The notes under the pieces are model-generated. The model made no database searches and was not told the origin of the DNA. It worked only from the letters and a program-made list of their open reading frames with translations. From the NCBI GenBank assembly GCA_032164295.1, contig JAJHTX010000003.1, positions 868,001 through 932,000 on the forward strand: a stretch of 64,000 nucleotides of DNA, given 5' to 3'. This stretch comes from Inonotus obliquus (taxonomy: Eukaryota; Basidiomycota; Agaricomycetes; Hymenochaetales; Hymenochaetaceae). Positions 10,453-22,500 of this stretch are shown in pieces. Position 1 is the stretch's first letter. Each line of letters begins with the position of its first letter. Both the position numbers and the translations under genes were made by a program.

Positions 10453-13400
10453 TTATAATCTAGACGGGTTCTCTGCGCTACGGGCAAGTTTACACTCACA
10501 CTCGCAATGCTGCATTTGACCCACGGAACTTGGCATCATATTTGCCATCAGTTCCCGGCAAGAATGCCACGCTGCCTTGCAGGGATTTCCGCAGCAGGGT
10601 AAGATGTCACCGCACATCTCCTGGCATATGTACTTCTCGTGGTCATCCGAACACGGCAGTTTGGCGCTGTGTTCGCATTTAAGGAGCTTTCGCTCGACCT
10701 GTACTGGGCACCACACCGTAGATAAATCGTCCATCTTATGGCTTTTGCGGAGTCAGTGTCGAATATTATGTAAGAAGTAACCCGCAGCAAGTACATACCA
10801 TGGGACGCGCTCGCTAACATGGCCACAGGGGAGCGTCACGCCACGAATCGGGTACATACAGAGTCCGCAACGATCACTGCATCGTTTTGGGCAAGGATGG
10901 TCTCGTTGGCACAGCCTTGGACACGGTTGCTTGCAGCGTACGTTGCGGTGGTCCTCATCATCTGAGTGGCACTGAGAACTTCTCAGCGGTACGTCTATGT
11001 ATCAACCAAGAGATTTCATTACCTTGTTCGGACAGCTATGGCCACATGACAGCCTTTCTCCACAATCGCGTAGGCACCCACCTTGGGCAACGATGTCAGC
11101 TCCCGTGAAGAAGTCGGGCGGATAGAACGTACCGTCTGGGGACACGTCAGGTAACTGACCCGGTTCGGAGATGTACTTGATGTATTCGGGATGCCTGTGG
11201 CACCTAATAGGTATCGCGTCCCCAACCGCGTCGTTTCTTTCTAGCTCAGTGATAATCGAACACCACATTTTGCTTTGGGAAGCGAAGTCTGAAGCATTCC
11301 CAAGTATGTATAATCCATGTCGCGCTCGGGATATCGCAACTGAATGCTATTTTGTCAGAGGTACCCTGGAAGGAATTCTCGCTAAGTTGGGCATACCGTT
11401 TGTTCTGTTCTCGGACTATACCCAGCTCAGTATCGCCAAGTGCACGGTAGAGGGGGAAACGCACCTTGAGAAATCCTATACTAGGGCGAGTCTGTTGAGC
11501 CTGAGGACCTAAGTACTCTCCCAACTCTTCGCGACTCTTTCCAGAATTTCTCACGAGTGACAATATGATAATCTAATAGACGCATTTTATGCATTTGGAG
11601 GTTGGAAAAGAATCAAGAGATGGGACTCACGTCCGCTTCCTCTCCCTGAAAATTGTCCACCGTCCGTACTCTAATCTGTGGGTAGGTATCAAGCAAGCTT
11701 CAGCCCAATACGATGCCAGCGTTTTCACGAATGGACCGATACCTTTTGTGTCACGGGAACCTCCTTGACTGGAACGCCATCTATTCTGGCAATATCAAGT
11801 AAAGATTTCAGAGCCTCCTGGTCGCGTTCATCTACATCCACCACCATCTTGTCTTGTAAGGCCGCTTTTACCCTGGCAAGTTGTCCGATATAGGAACAGA
11901 GAATGACGATGTTTCCGGTCGATGAATAGCATCCTTGACTGGTGACCGCAATGAGAACGACCTCAACACCCGGACATCAACAGATCGTCTTACCGCAGTA
12001 GATGGGTAACAATGTCTTTGATAACCGCGACCTTTTTCTCATTTAATTGCCATAACATTTCAAGTGCGAAGAGACCACGTACTTCGTGCATATTGCACCT
12101 AGATACCGATTCATCAGATCCGCCGTCATCCGGATGCTCATGTGAATAGAAAAACACGTCCTTAGCCATGCCCTGAACATGTGGATAGTCCAATACAGTT
12201 TGCGAATCTGTGATGTCGGGATAAAGTGTATTTCTGGGAGTTTATGAGCTGAGGAGCAATGGACTGATGCCACGATCAAATCTACGACGCACCGAATCAA
12301 AGAGGAAATTTCAGGGCGCATACGCCTCTGTACAGTGAGCTGGGACATAGAAGTTCCAGAAGAAGAAAGCCTTTCCATCAGCGACACATCGAATTTGTAT
12401 CGTTTTCCACCTCGAGGGTTGTCGACAGACAATGCTAAGCCATCGTTAGAATTTCTCAGGCGAGCAGGATGTATTCATACCGTAGTTGTTACACGAAGGA
12501 CGTAACTGAAGCGGATCTCCGATCATAATGAGATGCTGGACAGAGCGGAACAGATTCGCGATGATATGCGCTTCCAGTACTTGACCAGCCTCTTCGACGA
12601 TGATGACTCTTGGACCAATACGCTGCGAGACATGAACGTAGGCTGGTATGGACAAGAGGAACTACTCACCTGAAGTATTGAAGATGCTTTGGCGGCGCCT
12701 GACGTGGAGGTTAGAACTTATAGATATCCCCTGTTAATGCATTATTCAGAAAAAAAACCTGATGTTGTACACCCTATAACCTTGCTCCCGAACATAGTCC
12801 AGAACCTTCTCTGTAATTGTGCCTAATCAGTAAAATGAAAAACACTTATCAAAATGGCCAACCTGGTTATCATATTGCTGAAGCCTATTCCTCAAACCTC
12901 TGTGAACAATTAAATCGCATAGAAGACCGAAGTCAGGTTCGAATGTTTCGTCTTGATATTCAAGTTTACGCTCCCAATGCGCATGAACACGAGCTCGTTC
13001 TTTTTCGGAGAAGTTCCAGACGTCACAGGAGTCTGAGAGCAAGAGGGCTTGAAGGGACCTATCGAGATGAGGCTCGCTCGGGACGAAATCCATGCCAGTC
13101 CAAGGTAAATATCCGCTGTCTTCCATTTCACGAGTGTCAGATAAATATCTGAAGCCCTTTTTATGCGAACGGATGAATTCAAGGTCGGCCCCGGTTTTCC
13201 AAAACTCGTATAGCGACATATCATCGAATCGAGTCCGTAGGTTTCTCTGCACAAACGTCCAGGAGTCACTACCATCCTCTTCCCCCAAACCGCTTTGTGC
13301 AAGTCTTTGATAAAGCGTGGAGATCCAGACTGGTGGCTCCTTGAGAAATGCGGCATGGTCCGGGTATTCTGAATGAAGAAAAGCGGTGATGTCCTCGGAT

Positions 13401-16400
13401 TGATAGGTAAATTCAGTGTCGCAGTCGAATGTCCGATTAATAGATTCACTGAGATTTTTCAGCGAGTTATAAGTTTCTCTTGCTCCTTCACTGTAGTGCA
13501 TGTTTCGAATTCTCGCTTCAATCGAAAATTCCTTCATCAATCCATCCTCTGAGTGGCCGCCGAGACGAACTATACTTCTTGTTATCCCCGAAGTGACGAT
13601 AGCTGAGAGCATATGATCTAGCGCGTGGTTGGTAACAGCAACGAGGAGAATTGGGCCGATTTCATTGTGGATTAGAACCCGGATTAGCTCGATGCCCATG
13701 AACGTCTAGAGAAATTCACATTATATCCCGTAACTGGGACTGGGTCGGAAGGATATACACTCACCTTTCCAGTACCTGGTGGACTAAAGAAGATTAGGAA
13801 GAAGATTGGCCAAAGTCAGTGAAGGAATAATGCCTGCACAATTTGAACGTACCCCTGAACAAGCGACATTTCTCTTGTGAGCGAGCCGACAATGGCATCA
13901 ACCTGGCTACTATCGAGACGACTGTCATCGCTCAGTCTTTCACGAGCGTATGAAATGGATTCTTCATCGGTTGTCGTCATGAGCAATGGGCGTTGAGCGT
14001 CTTCACGGAGAAGACAGGATAAGTCGAATTGAAAGTGAGGATATAGCGAGTAAGCGGGAGGGGGTATTGTGACATTCTCCCGACTATGTGGTAAATAATC
14101 TGTGAATGGAATAATTTCCGGAATGCGTCGAAGAACTTGAAGCGATTCCAAGAAAGGACGGAACGCTTCGAACAATACATTGGATTCCACCAGAATATCC
14201 TCGCTTTTATCTTTCTTGAGACAGAACATATAAGGCGAAGTTGCGCCAATGTATTCCAGGATAGAGGAGGGAGAGCGCAGGCCCTGATCCAGAAAACTTG
14301 TCTCATCAAAATGCACCTTGACCATAACCGTGTTTCTGCCCTCACGAGCTGATGCAACAATGTCCTCGTTTTTGCTAGAAACTATTCCAAGATGGGTGCG
14401 AATCTCCATCCCACGGTGCCGTATGAGGGCCACTAGGCTACCTTGCATAAGCCTCTTGTTGCCGGTGATAGACCAGTACTGGACTCGCTCGGAGGTGGTC
14501 ATAGCCCGAGCGCTGCCCGGAGGAGAGTCGACGATGAGAGTTAAAACTAGACCTCGTCGATTGTCCACTCCCACATCGAAGAGATGGGCATTCGTATAGA
14601 CGTTGCAAGAAACGTCATGCTGCCCATCTTGACAGCTATAACGGCCACCATTACTCTTGAAAATCCTCGCGAGTGGAGTTTCGTGGAAGTTTGGAGATAC
14701 CATGTCCTCCATTACGAGCTGAATCGGTCCACGAAGAGGAGCACTAGTACAATCTGGCATTACTGACACGTCAATGCTGACAACGATTTCACTCACATCA
14801 TTTCCTCCCTAAGTAAACGAAACTGCGTATCAAGAACCCGCTCAATACTATCGTACGGATACGGATGTGGAGCATTCGGTACGTTTCCAGGAAGGAACGG
14901 AGGGATGCTGCAAGTCAGCTCGTCTTCTGTTGGAAAAACTCGAACTCGGCGAATGTCCACGAAATCGTTGTCGTGGCGAGGACCATCCTCCCTAAATTCT
15001 CCGGGACCAATATACTCTATGCGCAAAGCAGCCAGCATTGCCGAATCTTCACCATCATTTACAGACTTCGCAGTCGTTTCCGCTTGTCTGCGTGCATCCA
15101 CAAATACTAAGGATCTCTGCTCACGTTCGACAATCCGGGATACAAGTCTTGCCCGATCCTTGACATGGCGTGTTACGAACTGTCGTTTTTCTTCAGGTAA
15201 ATCTGTGACCGAATCATTGAATTTGGGATGCGGTGAGTTGATGTCATCGAACCACATCTGCACCCATTGGTCCAATTTGAATATAAACTTTCCTAGATCC
15301 TCGTTTTGTGCCAAGACATTCTTGAAGCGTGTAAGGTATCTGTGTGAGTGTTCGTCAGCTTAAATAGTCAGAGAAAGTAGAAACACCGTACTGAAAGAAG
15401 ACCTCAATCAAAGTACCAAAAATCACAACACCCGAGGAATCTTCCGCCTCTCCGTACGAGTAGGATCCCATGATATTTTCCAGACAATTCAAGAGGTTCT
15501 TAATCACAACCTCTATGTTCTCGTCAAGAACACCGTACAGCGAGCTGCAAGATATGTGTTACATCAGCTATACTGATACTGGAATTACTTGCATCATTTG
15601 ATTCTTACTTTACGTGATGATCGAGATTGCTTCCGATGACAAACTTAGACGATAGGTACTAGGGTTGATTTAGGTACGATGCAAGAGAACGGATAGATTT
15701 ACTGCACCTGAAACATGGGGATATATCCGCGTAAGAATGAAACAGTGCGGAAGCGTAGTTCAATGCCGACCGATACGTTCTCTTGCACTAGTAGTTGTTG
15801 CACTAGGCGGCGACCCTTTTCCTGCTTAACATGTTAGAATAGACTGATGCTAGTACACGGCTCAACATACCGACGCCATGGCCTCAAGGAACAGCTAGAA
15901 ATAGCGCAACAATCATCTCATATCATCGACTGGATGGACACATCCTGACTTACCTGCCCATGCACATCGGACTGCACAGCCGTCCATATTAGACGAGCGA
16001 TGTAAATTAGTTTCATCTTAACCACATAGAGTAGACTACGAACCCATGAGGTGTTCGCTGATGTTGCATTCAACAGTAAATCTGAAAATGTATAGATTTG
16101 TCTTGAAGTTCGTAACACGAAGTCCTCCGTAAGGAATAAGCGTAGCTGATCTTGAGTTTGTTCGGGATAAAGGTAACCCATGCTTGAGTCTCTGCATCGA
16201 AATGCATCCGAGCCGGCGCCTTCGAGGCTGGATAAATCGTCGGCTGCAAGGAGCATACCAATATGCTTCTTTGCGCTCGTTTGACATTCGACTCCGCAAT
16301 CGCTGTCCGAATCACTGCCACTACTCAAGGTGCTGGAATCAGTGTATGTTACTCCGTGCTTGAAGGAACAACTGAATCCTCTGGCACAGAAGCCCTTTGA

Positions 16401-16589
16401 CCAAAAGAACTTGCATATTCCCGGTGGTGCCTGCGGTCTGTCGAAGCCGGATGGTTGAGCAGAGTAATACGGTTGGTCCGACGATCTAATATGCTCGTAT
16501 CTGCATAGGTCGCCATATCGACAACCCCTTGACTGATTGAAAAAGCGACATGGTTGCCTTCTGAATGCTGGATGTTGGGAATCAAACAT
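10453..16589 (-). CDS. ZNFX1/Hrr1-like SF1 helicase with CCCH fingers, C-terminally short paralogue
   Basis: Large many-exon gene. The N-terminus has two perfect C-X8-C-X5-C-X3-H zinc fingers (CRFFNQSRGCRYGDLCRYEH and CKFFWSKGFCARGFSCSFKH). The middle carries all SF1/Upf1-type helicase motifs: GPPGTGK from a 19-nt exon at 13765-13783, the TNHALDHML segment, VIIVEEAGQVLE (DEAG box, about 12560-12610), GDPLQLRPS, QRRMRPEIS, TVDNFQGEEAD (about 11630-11670) and VALSRARHGLYILGN. Cys/His-rich NFX1-type repeats follow. ZNFX1 in animals and Hrr1 in fission yeast work in small-RNA pathways, so a role in RNA silencing or RNA surveillance is inferred. Compared with its neighbour at 19242-27622 it stops after about four cysteine repeats and has neither the helical region nor the RZ finger. 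Start 16589 is the only ATG before the fingers. Confidence 0.85.
13765..13783 (-). other. 19-nt exon encoding the helicase P-loop (paralogue A)
   Basis: The exon contributes one base plus PPGTGK. It is flanked on the minus strand by an acceptor in TTCTTTAG and a donor GTGAGTG. The previous exon ends in phase 2 with CAGGG and the next begins ACGTTCATGGGC, so the frame only works with this exon included. The same size and phase occur in the tandem paralogue at 24867-24885. Confidence 0.85.
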
Positions 16590-19241
16590 AGCGCAGATAG
16601 GGAAGACGTTCTTAGGAGAGGGGCGGGAATCGCAAGCGGGGCAAAGGAGTGGACATGTAAAAAAAGACCTTTAAGGGCATGTATGGGCGTCTATGAGTTA
16701 CGTTCCATGGAGCGTTTGTGCTAAATCGGGAAATCCAAGCAGTGTAAGTGCATGCGGGCTTAGTAGGGTGGGCACGAGGAAGAGTTGAATCATGGTTCAT
16801 GTACTCAAGGACATAGCCTGGTTCTAAAGATGTGGAAGCCGTACTTTAGTACAGGTATGAGGTAAAGAATGAAAGTTCGAGAACCACTTATCGTCAAATT
16901 GAAAGTGGGCGCTTATTGCTCCTATACCTATTCATAACCTACGTTTCCGCACATCTCTTTCGGAACCTCGATGAGCTCCGTACTTGCCGTACAGGGAATT
17001 CTGATTTTGGACAATGTTTGCAGTGCACGTACTAGAGGCAGGCCGCAGAAATAGAAGGAGCACCGCTATTTATGCTCAACGGAGTCGCGACTCCTTTCTA
17101 ATAGCGTGAGAACTCTTTTCCCATTGTGGTACACTTCTCTTATGTAGATACAAGTCACCATTCACCACGGTACGCACTGTTTCTTGCGACATACTTCATC
17201 GTGAACATATTCCTATCATCGTCTGGGGAGACGTAGCGTTGAATCAGTGCAACATTCCGGTTATGATCCCGGTTAGTGGTTTTCTATCATTACATCCACT
17301 GAACTACTTTTCTGTCCGACAGCGCATCGACATTCTGGTGCCAGATGATATGCTCACTCGTGCAGCCTCAGCACTTGAGCTAAAGGTTGTACAATTTCTA
17401 CGGAACCCCTCCCTACTGCGCGTACTGGGTTTTGGTAGTTGGGATGAGAGGTGCTTGCAAAGGCTTGCCACCGATTTCATTGTCCATCCTCCGTTTTACC
17501 CGAGGCTGAAGGCATGGGCATTGGCCCAAGCCCATCCTTAGAATCCGACGAATATAAGCAAGTTGAATTCTTTGGGCCCAACCTCCAGTCATCTCATGGC
17601 AAAATCCGTCGCACATACGCATATCCGCCACGCTGTTGCCGGTACCAATTTATCTTTGCTGCTACGTGCGTAGGCATGGTACTTCTACCACTATTGCGAC
17701 TTCCATGCGGGATCATTGGACGACGACGAAAGAGATGTTCAAGAGTTCTAGCGTTCTATATCACTGGCAGAATGGAAGGCCAAAAGGGATTGACGTGGAT
17801 CATTCATTTCCCACCAGTCGTTTGAGGGGGGGGGGGGGAAATATGGTTGGCGCTGTAGCCAAACGGGGCGTCTCTTCCCGAGAGTATTGTCAGGCGCATG
17901 AAATCCCCGTCCAGACCCTCGTCTCGACGACACCGAGATGCAACCCCAGGTTTTAGCCAAACGTTTGACTAGCCGTGCAACAAAGAGACTTCAACGACCA
18001 ATACGAACTGCATGGACGGTGTTAGCAAATTGAAACTCCGACGTATCCGCGAGAGATTCGGTGAATTCCTTGTCTCTGTGTGTGTTGCAGTTAGTCCAGT
18101 GCATTCGTCTTAGCAATGTTTGTGATACGTACGAGAGCGATTTGGAATTTGTAGGACCGAAGAATAGACCAGGTTGTGGTTTGCTCCGATCCACGGTTGT
18201 CCGTGTCCGAAAGGTCCGGCGGGACTTTGAAAAATGAAAATGAGAACGGTTAGCCGAAACGGATGCTTGTGTACTCCAGACATCAACGCCGATTCAACAA
18301 CGGTAAGTCGTCGTCTTGGTCCTGGATGACCACACGTGAGCATGTCTGAATGTAGACTTATCAACACTTTACGCTGATGCAGTGCCCTCCCATTCCATGG
18401 CCATTGGTGCAGCTTTTGCATCCGTTCGTTTCACAGTATGCTCATCATGTTTCTTATAATTCCGAGCTACAGAAGTGAAGGCGGATATGACCGGAATGAA
18501 GGAAAATGCTGGGCTCTTTCTCACTAGAGAGAAGGTAACGGCGGCCAGACCATGTCATTGAAGCGTTCTTAGGTCTGTTGGGAGGCACGAGAGAAGTCAT
18601 GAAATGAGTTCCGCTCGTATATCTAGGCCCAGGAACTCTGGCATGCAGTCTTCTCCGCTTACAAGCTTCGTCAACTACGAGGCTAGCCAGGTCTGAACCT
18701 TCGCGGTGTCGAATCCGTGGTCGTAGTAACAAGTGTGTTCCAGGTCGAAAGTCAGTTTTCACATTAATGTTGTTGTCCATCGTACCGTCCGACTAATTCC
18801 CATCTCTCTCGCCTAGTCCTGACCTTCATGCGGATTAATCACGGCGCAATATATGTCTAAACTTCATCATATCACTGTAAAAGTGCTTCTGAAATCTTTG
18901 AAGTGTGTACATCGCTTATACGCAATAGTATACTGGATCAAAATTGACGAATCACTGGTTGTCCAACGTGTCAGTACTAGTAGTAGAAGAAGAAAAGAGT
19001 CAAGCGCGGCAAGGGGTATATGACTGTTCATTTCAATTTTAATAAACAATCGGAACTACATATAACTCGACATTGCGCCACCGCTTCTTTCTCCATGACT
19101 GAGTTGCCAATACATCGCCGCTAAAAACTAAATGTATAATAGACTAGCGTGACAAGCTACATCGTCAGCTTCCATAGGGGTTACAGAATACCTCACGATG
19201 TCTATGTAGTCCTTTTAACACGGAGGAGTTTATTTATCAGT
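16590..19241. other. gap between the two helicase genes
   Basis: About 2.65 kb between two genes that point the same way. The possible gene fragment at 17200-17541 is listed separately. There is a run of 12 G at about 17826-17837. Minus-strand open frames at 18110-18421 and 18454-18780 have no recognisable content. Nothing else is supported. Confidence 0.4.
17200..17541 (+). pseudogene. possible gene fragment, ILVPDD-type basidiomycete protein
   Basis: Two short pieces join across a plausible intron (17272-17322, GTTAGT...CGACAG): IPIIVWGDVALNQCNIPVMI and RIDILVPDDMLTRAASALE. This pattern resembles a group of uncharacterised basidiomycete proteins in which a 'WG+ALxxxGVP' segment precedes 'ILVPDE+L..AA+IL'. 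No start codon lies in frame upstream and the downstream frame is not convincing, so it looks like a relic. The family match is from memory of the pattern only. Confidence 0.25.
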
Positions 19242-19520
19242 TCAACGAGCCCATGGCCAGGGACTTTGTTGGACCCCGCGCCTGCGAGCGATTTCCTCGA
19301 GTTCTGTGTCACGGCTGTTCGTTGAAAGAAGATTATGGCCTGAGCCACCAATCAGCTCATAGCACTCGGGGCAGCGAGCAGTTACCGTAGCCCCTCCACA
19401 CTGCGAAAAGAATGACATAAGATTGGTTATTTACTCGATAAAGAAAGAGGATACGTGCATCTCCTATCACGAAAGGATGTCCGTTGGGACATCGGTAGAA
19501 GTGTCCTGAGTAGGCTTTTA
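19242..19520 (-). other. exons encoding the RZ-type zinc finger
   Basis: The penultimate exon ends GHPFVIGDA before a GTATCC donor at about 19455; the last exon starts after GCAG near 19400 with CGGATVTARCPECYELIGG, then SGHNLLSTNSRDTELEEIA. The Cys-x3-His and Cys-x8-Cys-x2-Cys spacing and the GGSGH that follows are the signature of the RZ finger at the ZNFX1 C-terminus. No counterpart is found downstream of paralogue A. Confidence 0.8.
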
Positions 19521-22500
19521 TATACAAGAATGTGAGAAAGGTTGAATTTACAGCATGTAGCCGAGTAACTTACACAAATCATAAGTCTCCATTAGGCCAG
19601 CGATTATCTGTTGCTTCTCTTCGTCGGTCACGGATGAATAGATGATACCAGTGCGTATTGCTTCCTCGAGCTCCCTCAGTTCCTTCCGTATAGTATCCAT
19701 GGGGTCCAAGAAGAAACGCTTAAAATCGGCAAGCTCCATCCTCATACTCCCAGATCTGCCATACTGTCCATTCACCATGTCCACAGAAGAACCAAGTTCG
19801 TCTAGCTGTTTGCCCACTGCCTCTTTGAGCTCATCACGAGTCATCGCGGCAGGTACTGCATCACGATAGAGCTGGTAGTTGTACTTCAGAGTCTCTAGTT
19901 GCGTGTTGAAGACGAGAACTTTCGAGCGAAGTGCTTGCTTGTGACTCTGGGTCGATTCCGCGATCCGTAAGGCGACCTTAGCATCTCGTTCGCACGTCTT
20001 GAGAATGAAAGCGATAAACGACGACCAGGTGATCCTGAACGGCGAGGCGTTCGCTGGGAAGGTACCCCTTTGTGTCAACCATTCCTGCGCAACATTCGCC
20101 AGAAGATGCCGGATCGAGATTGTCAACCAAAACGCCTCAACACAGAAGCGTTTGTCTGCTAAAGGCTTTGCCATTCCGACCTTCATCTTCGCGACACGCA
20201 TGGCGTATTCCGCCGGATATCGGGGTGCAGTACTGGGCTCCTGAACTGCATTCTCTATCTCTTGTCGATACAAACTTGAGAAAGCGGCTTCCCATGCCTT
20301 CACGTGCGCCGACCGGGCAGAAGCTATTGCAAGTGTTCGATCATAAAGCTTTTTCACCTTCTGCATCTCTTTTGACCAGCGGCGTGCAATCGCTGTCTGA
20401 ATACCATGGATTTGTTTTCGAGGGTCAATCACATCCCACGAAACTGGCAACTCCTCATCACTGTTAAGAATCCTCCGCCTGGTATTCTCATCTATCTCGG
20501 CTTTGCTCCCTCCGCCTTCTGATATCATAGTATGAAGTACGCTCCCCGCGTCCTGAATACTGCGGCGAATTCCCACTTGGTCTACGGATCGGAAGTCATC
20601 GGAGACAGTATTGAGGGACCTAGACAATCGTGAAGTCACATTTTGTTCGATGATGTCCAGGTCTGCACGCTTGTAGACACGTCCGTAGCGAGGCGACCGG
20701 ATTGCGTGGCGACACGTTGGGCAGACCGGAGGTGACTTGAAGTCTGAAGCAGGAGATTTCAAGCTTCGCCATATCCCGTTTCCGTCATCTTCATAGTACT
20801 CGCTCAATTGGCAATGTCCGTCCAACGTTTCGACCGTAAAGGCGTGTTTGCAACCAGGGAGGGTGATGATGAGCTCGTCAACCGATCCTTGGGACGGATC
20901 AAGCTCGCTGAGTGATCGTTGCATGACCAAGTCCGCTATCGAACTGAGCTTCTCTTTGGGAGCGCATGTCAGACATATCTGAATCGCGCAGTCCTCTCCG
21001 CATACTGGAATCGGTACTTAGAACACAAAGCTGATCCATAATAGTATCAAACTTACCGGAGGGGCATCGATGCCCACAACGAAGCACCTTCCGACACGGC
21101 AAGTTGCAAGGCAATCGTGCGCATATCTGAGAAACGATCAGTACAGGTAACCTTTGACTTTACTCAGCACTCCTTACAGAACCGCATGGTACTGGACATG
21201 TATAATGCGGACAAGTCCTATGCAATAACGAGGCTGTAAGAAATAGCTAGGTGTTGTTACAGTCAATACGTACCATGCACAAGGCTCCTGGCACGGAGCA
21301 CAAGGTTCTGAACAAAATGAGCGGCACTCCGCATGCGAGCACGATTGTCTGCATGTTTCCTTGCACTCCGTCATGCACTTATGATCGGCAGAACAGATGC
21401 CACGACACGCGTGCGCGCAGTAAAGCGGTTTACCACAGCTATGGGCGTGATGCCGTGTTCTAGGGACGACGCGCAATTCGATTGCATCCACACGTGGATC
21501 CTGGCAGGAATGACATTTCGCTTTACAGGACTTCCCACAGCAGGGCAAGATACCGTCACAAAGAACTTGGCATTTATGGTCGTTGATGTCGTGTGAGCAT
21601 GGTAATTGAACACTGTGTTCACACGTCGGAAGCTTTCGCTCGACCTTCACCATGCACTTTATGTCCGACAAGTCATCCATCTGGTGACTGCAATTGGCCA
21701 AGTTATAGTTATAATACGCCGAATGACGAAAAAGTAGATGCGTACCAAGGAACGCTCTTATGGACATGTCCGCAGGGCAGTCTGACATCACGAATAGGAT
21801 GCTTGCAGTTTCCGCAAGAGTCACCACATTGTTTCGGGCAAGGGTGACCCTTCGGGCATAGCTTTGGACATGGTTGTATACAGAAAACATGCCGATGGTT
21901 CTCGTCATCCGCGTGGCACTAAGCCGGTGATAAAATACGACTTCGTTGAGAAAATCAATTTTTCATTTACCTTGTACGGGCAATTGTGACCACATGTCAG
22001 TCGTACGTTGCAGCCCAGTAGGCATCCGCCTTGGATGATGAATCAGCTGTCATCACAGATTCAAGACGAAGGAAACGTACCGTCTGGAGACACCTTGGAA
22101 AGTTCACCTGGTTTTGATATGTACCGTACGTCTTCTGGGTGCCTGTGACACTTGATTGGTATCGCGTCTCCAACTGCGTCATTCTTATCGAGTTGTGAAA
22201 TAACGGAAGACCACATAGTTTCTTTTTTTTGCGAGGTGAGGTCGGAGGCGTTCCCGAGAATATAGAGTCCATGCTTTGCACGTGAAAGGGCCACTGAAGT
22301 TTATTCGGTCAGCCGAATCGCTCTTTAAATGTGTACTCAGTCCTTACCATTTGTCCTATTTTCAGACTGTTGAATAGTCAGTAAAATGAATAACGGCGAT
22401 AAACCGCACTGACCTTCAGAAAACCTATACTCGGGACAGTACGCCGCGTAACAATGTCATACTCATTGCCCCCATGGCCTCCACCTGAATTTCGCACAAG

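Noticed and set aside
17826..17837. Run of 12 G as a possible functional element
   Set aside because: A single homopolymer; more likely slippage or a sequencing-prone tract.
18110..18780. Two minus-strand frames of about 105 codons between the helicase genes
   Set aside because: No recognisable motif, no clean joint between them, composition not distinct from non-coding DNA.
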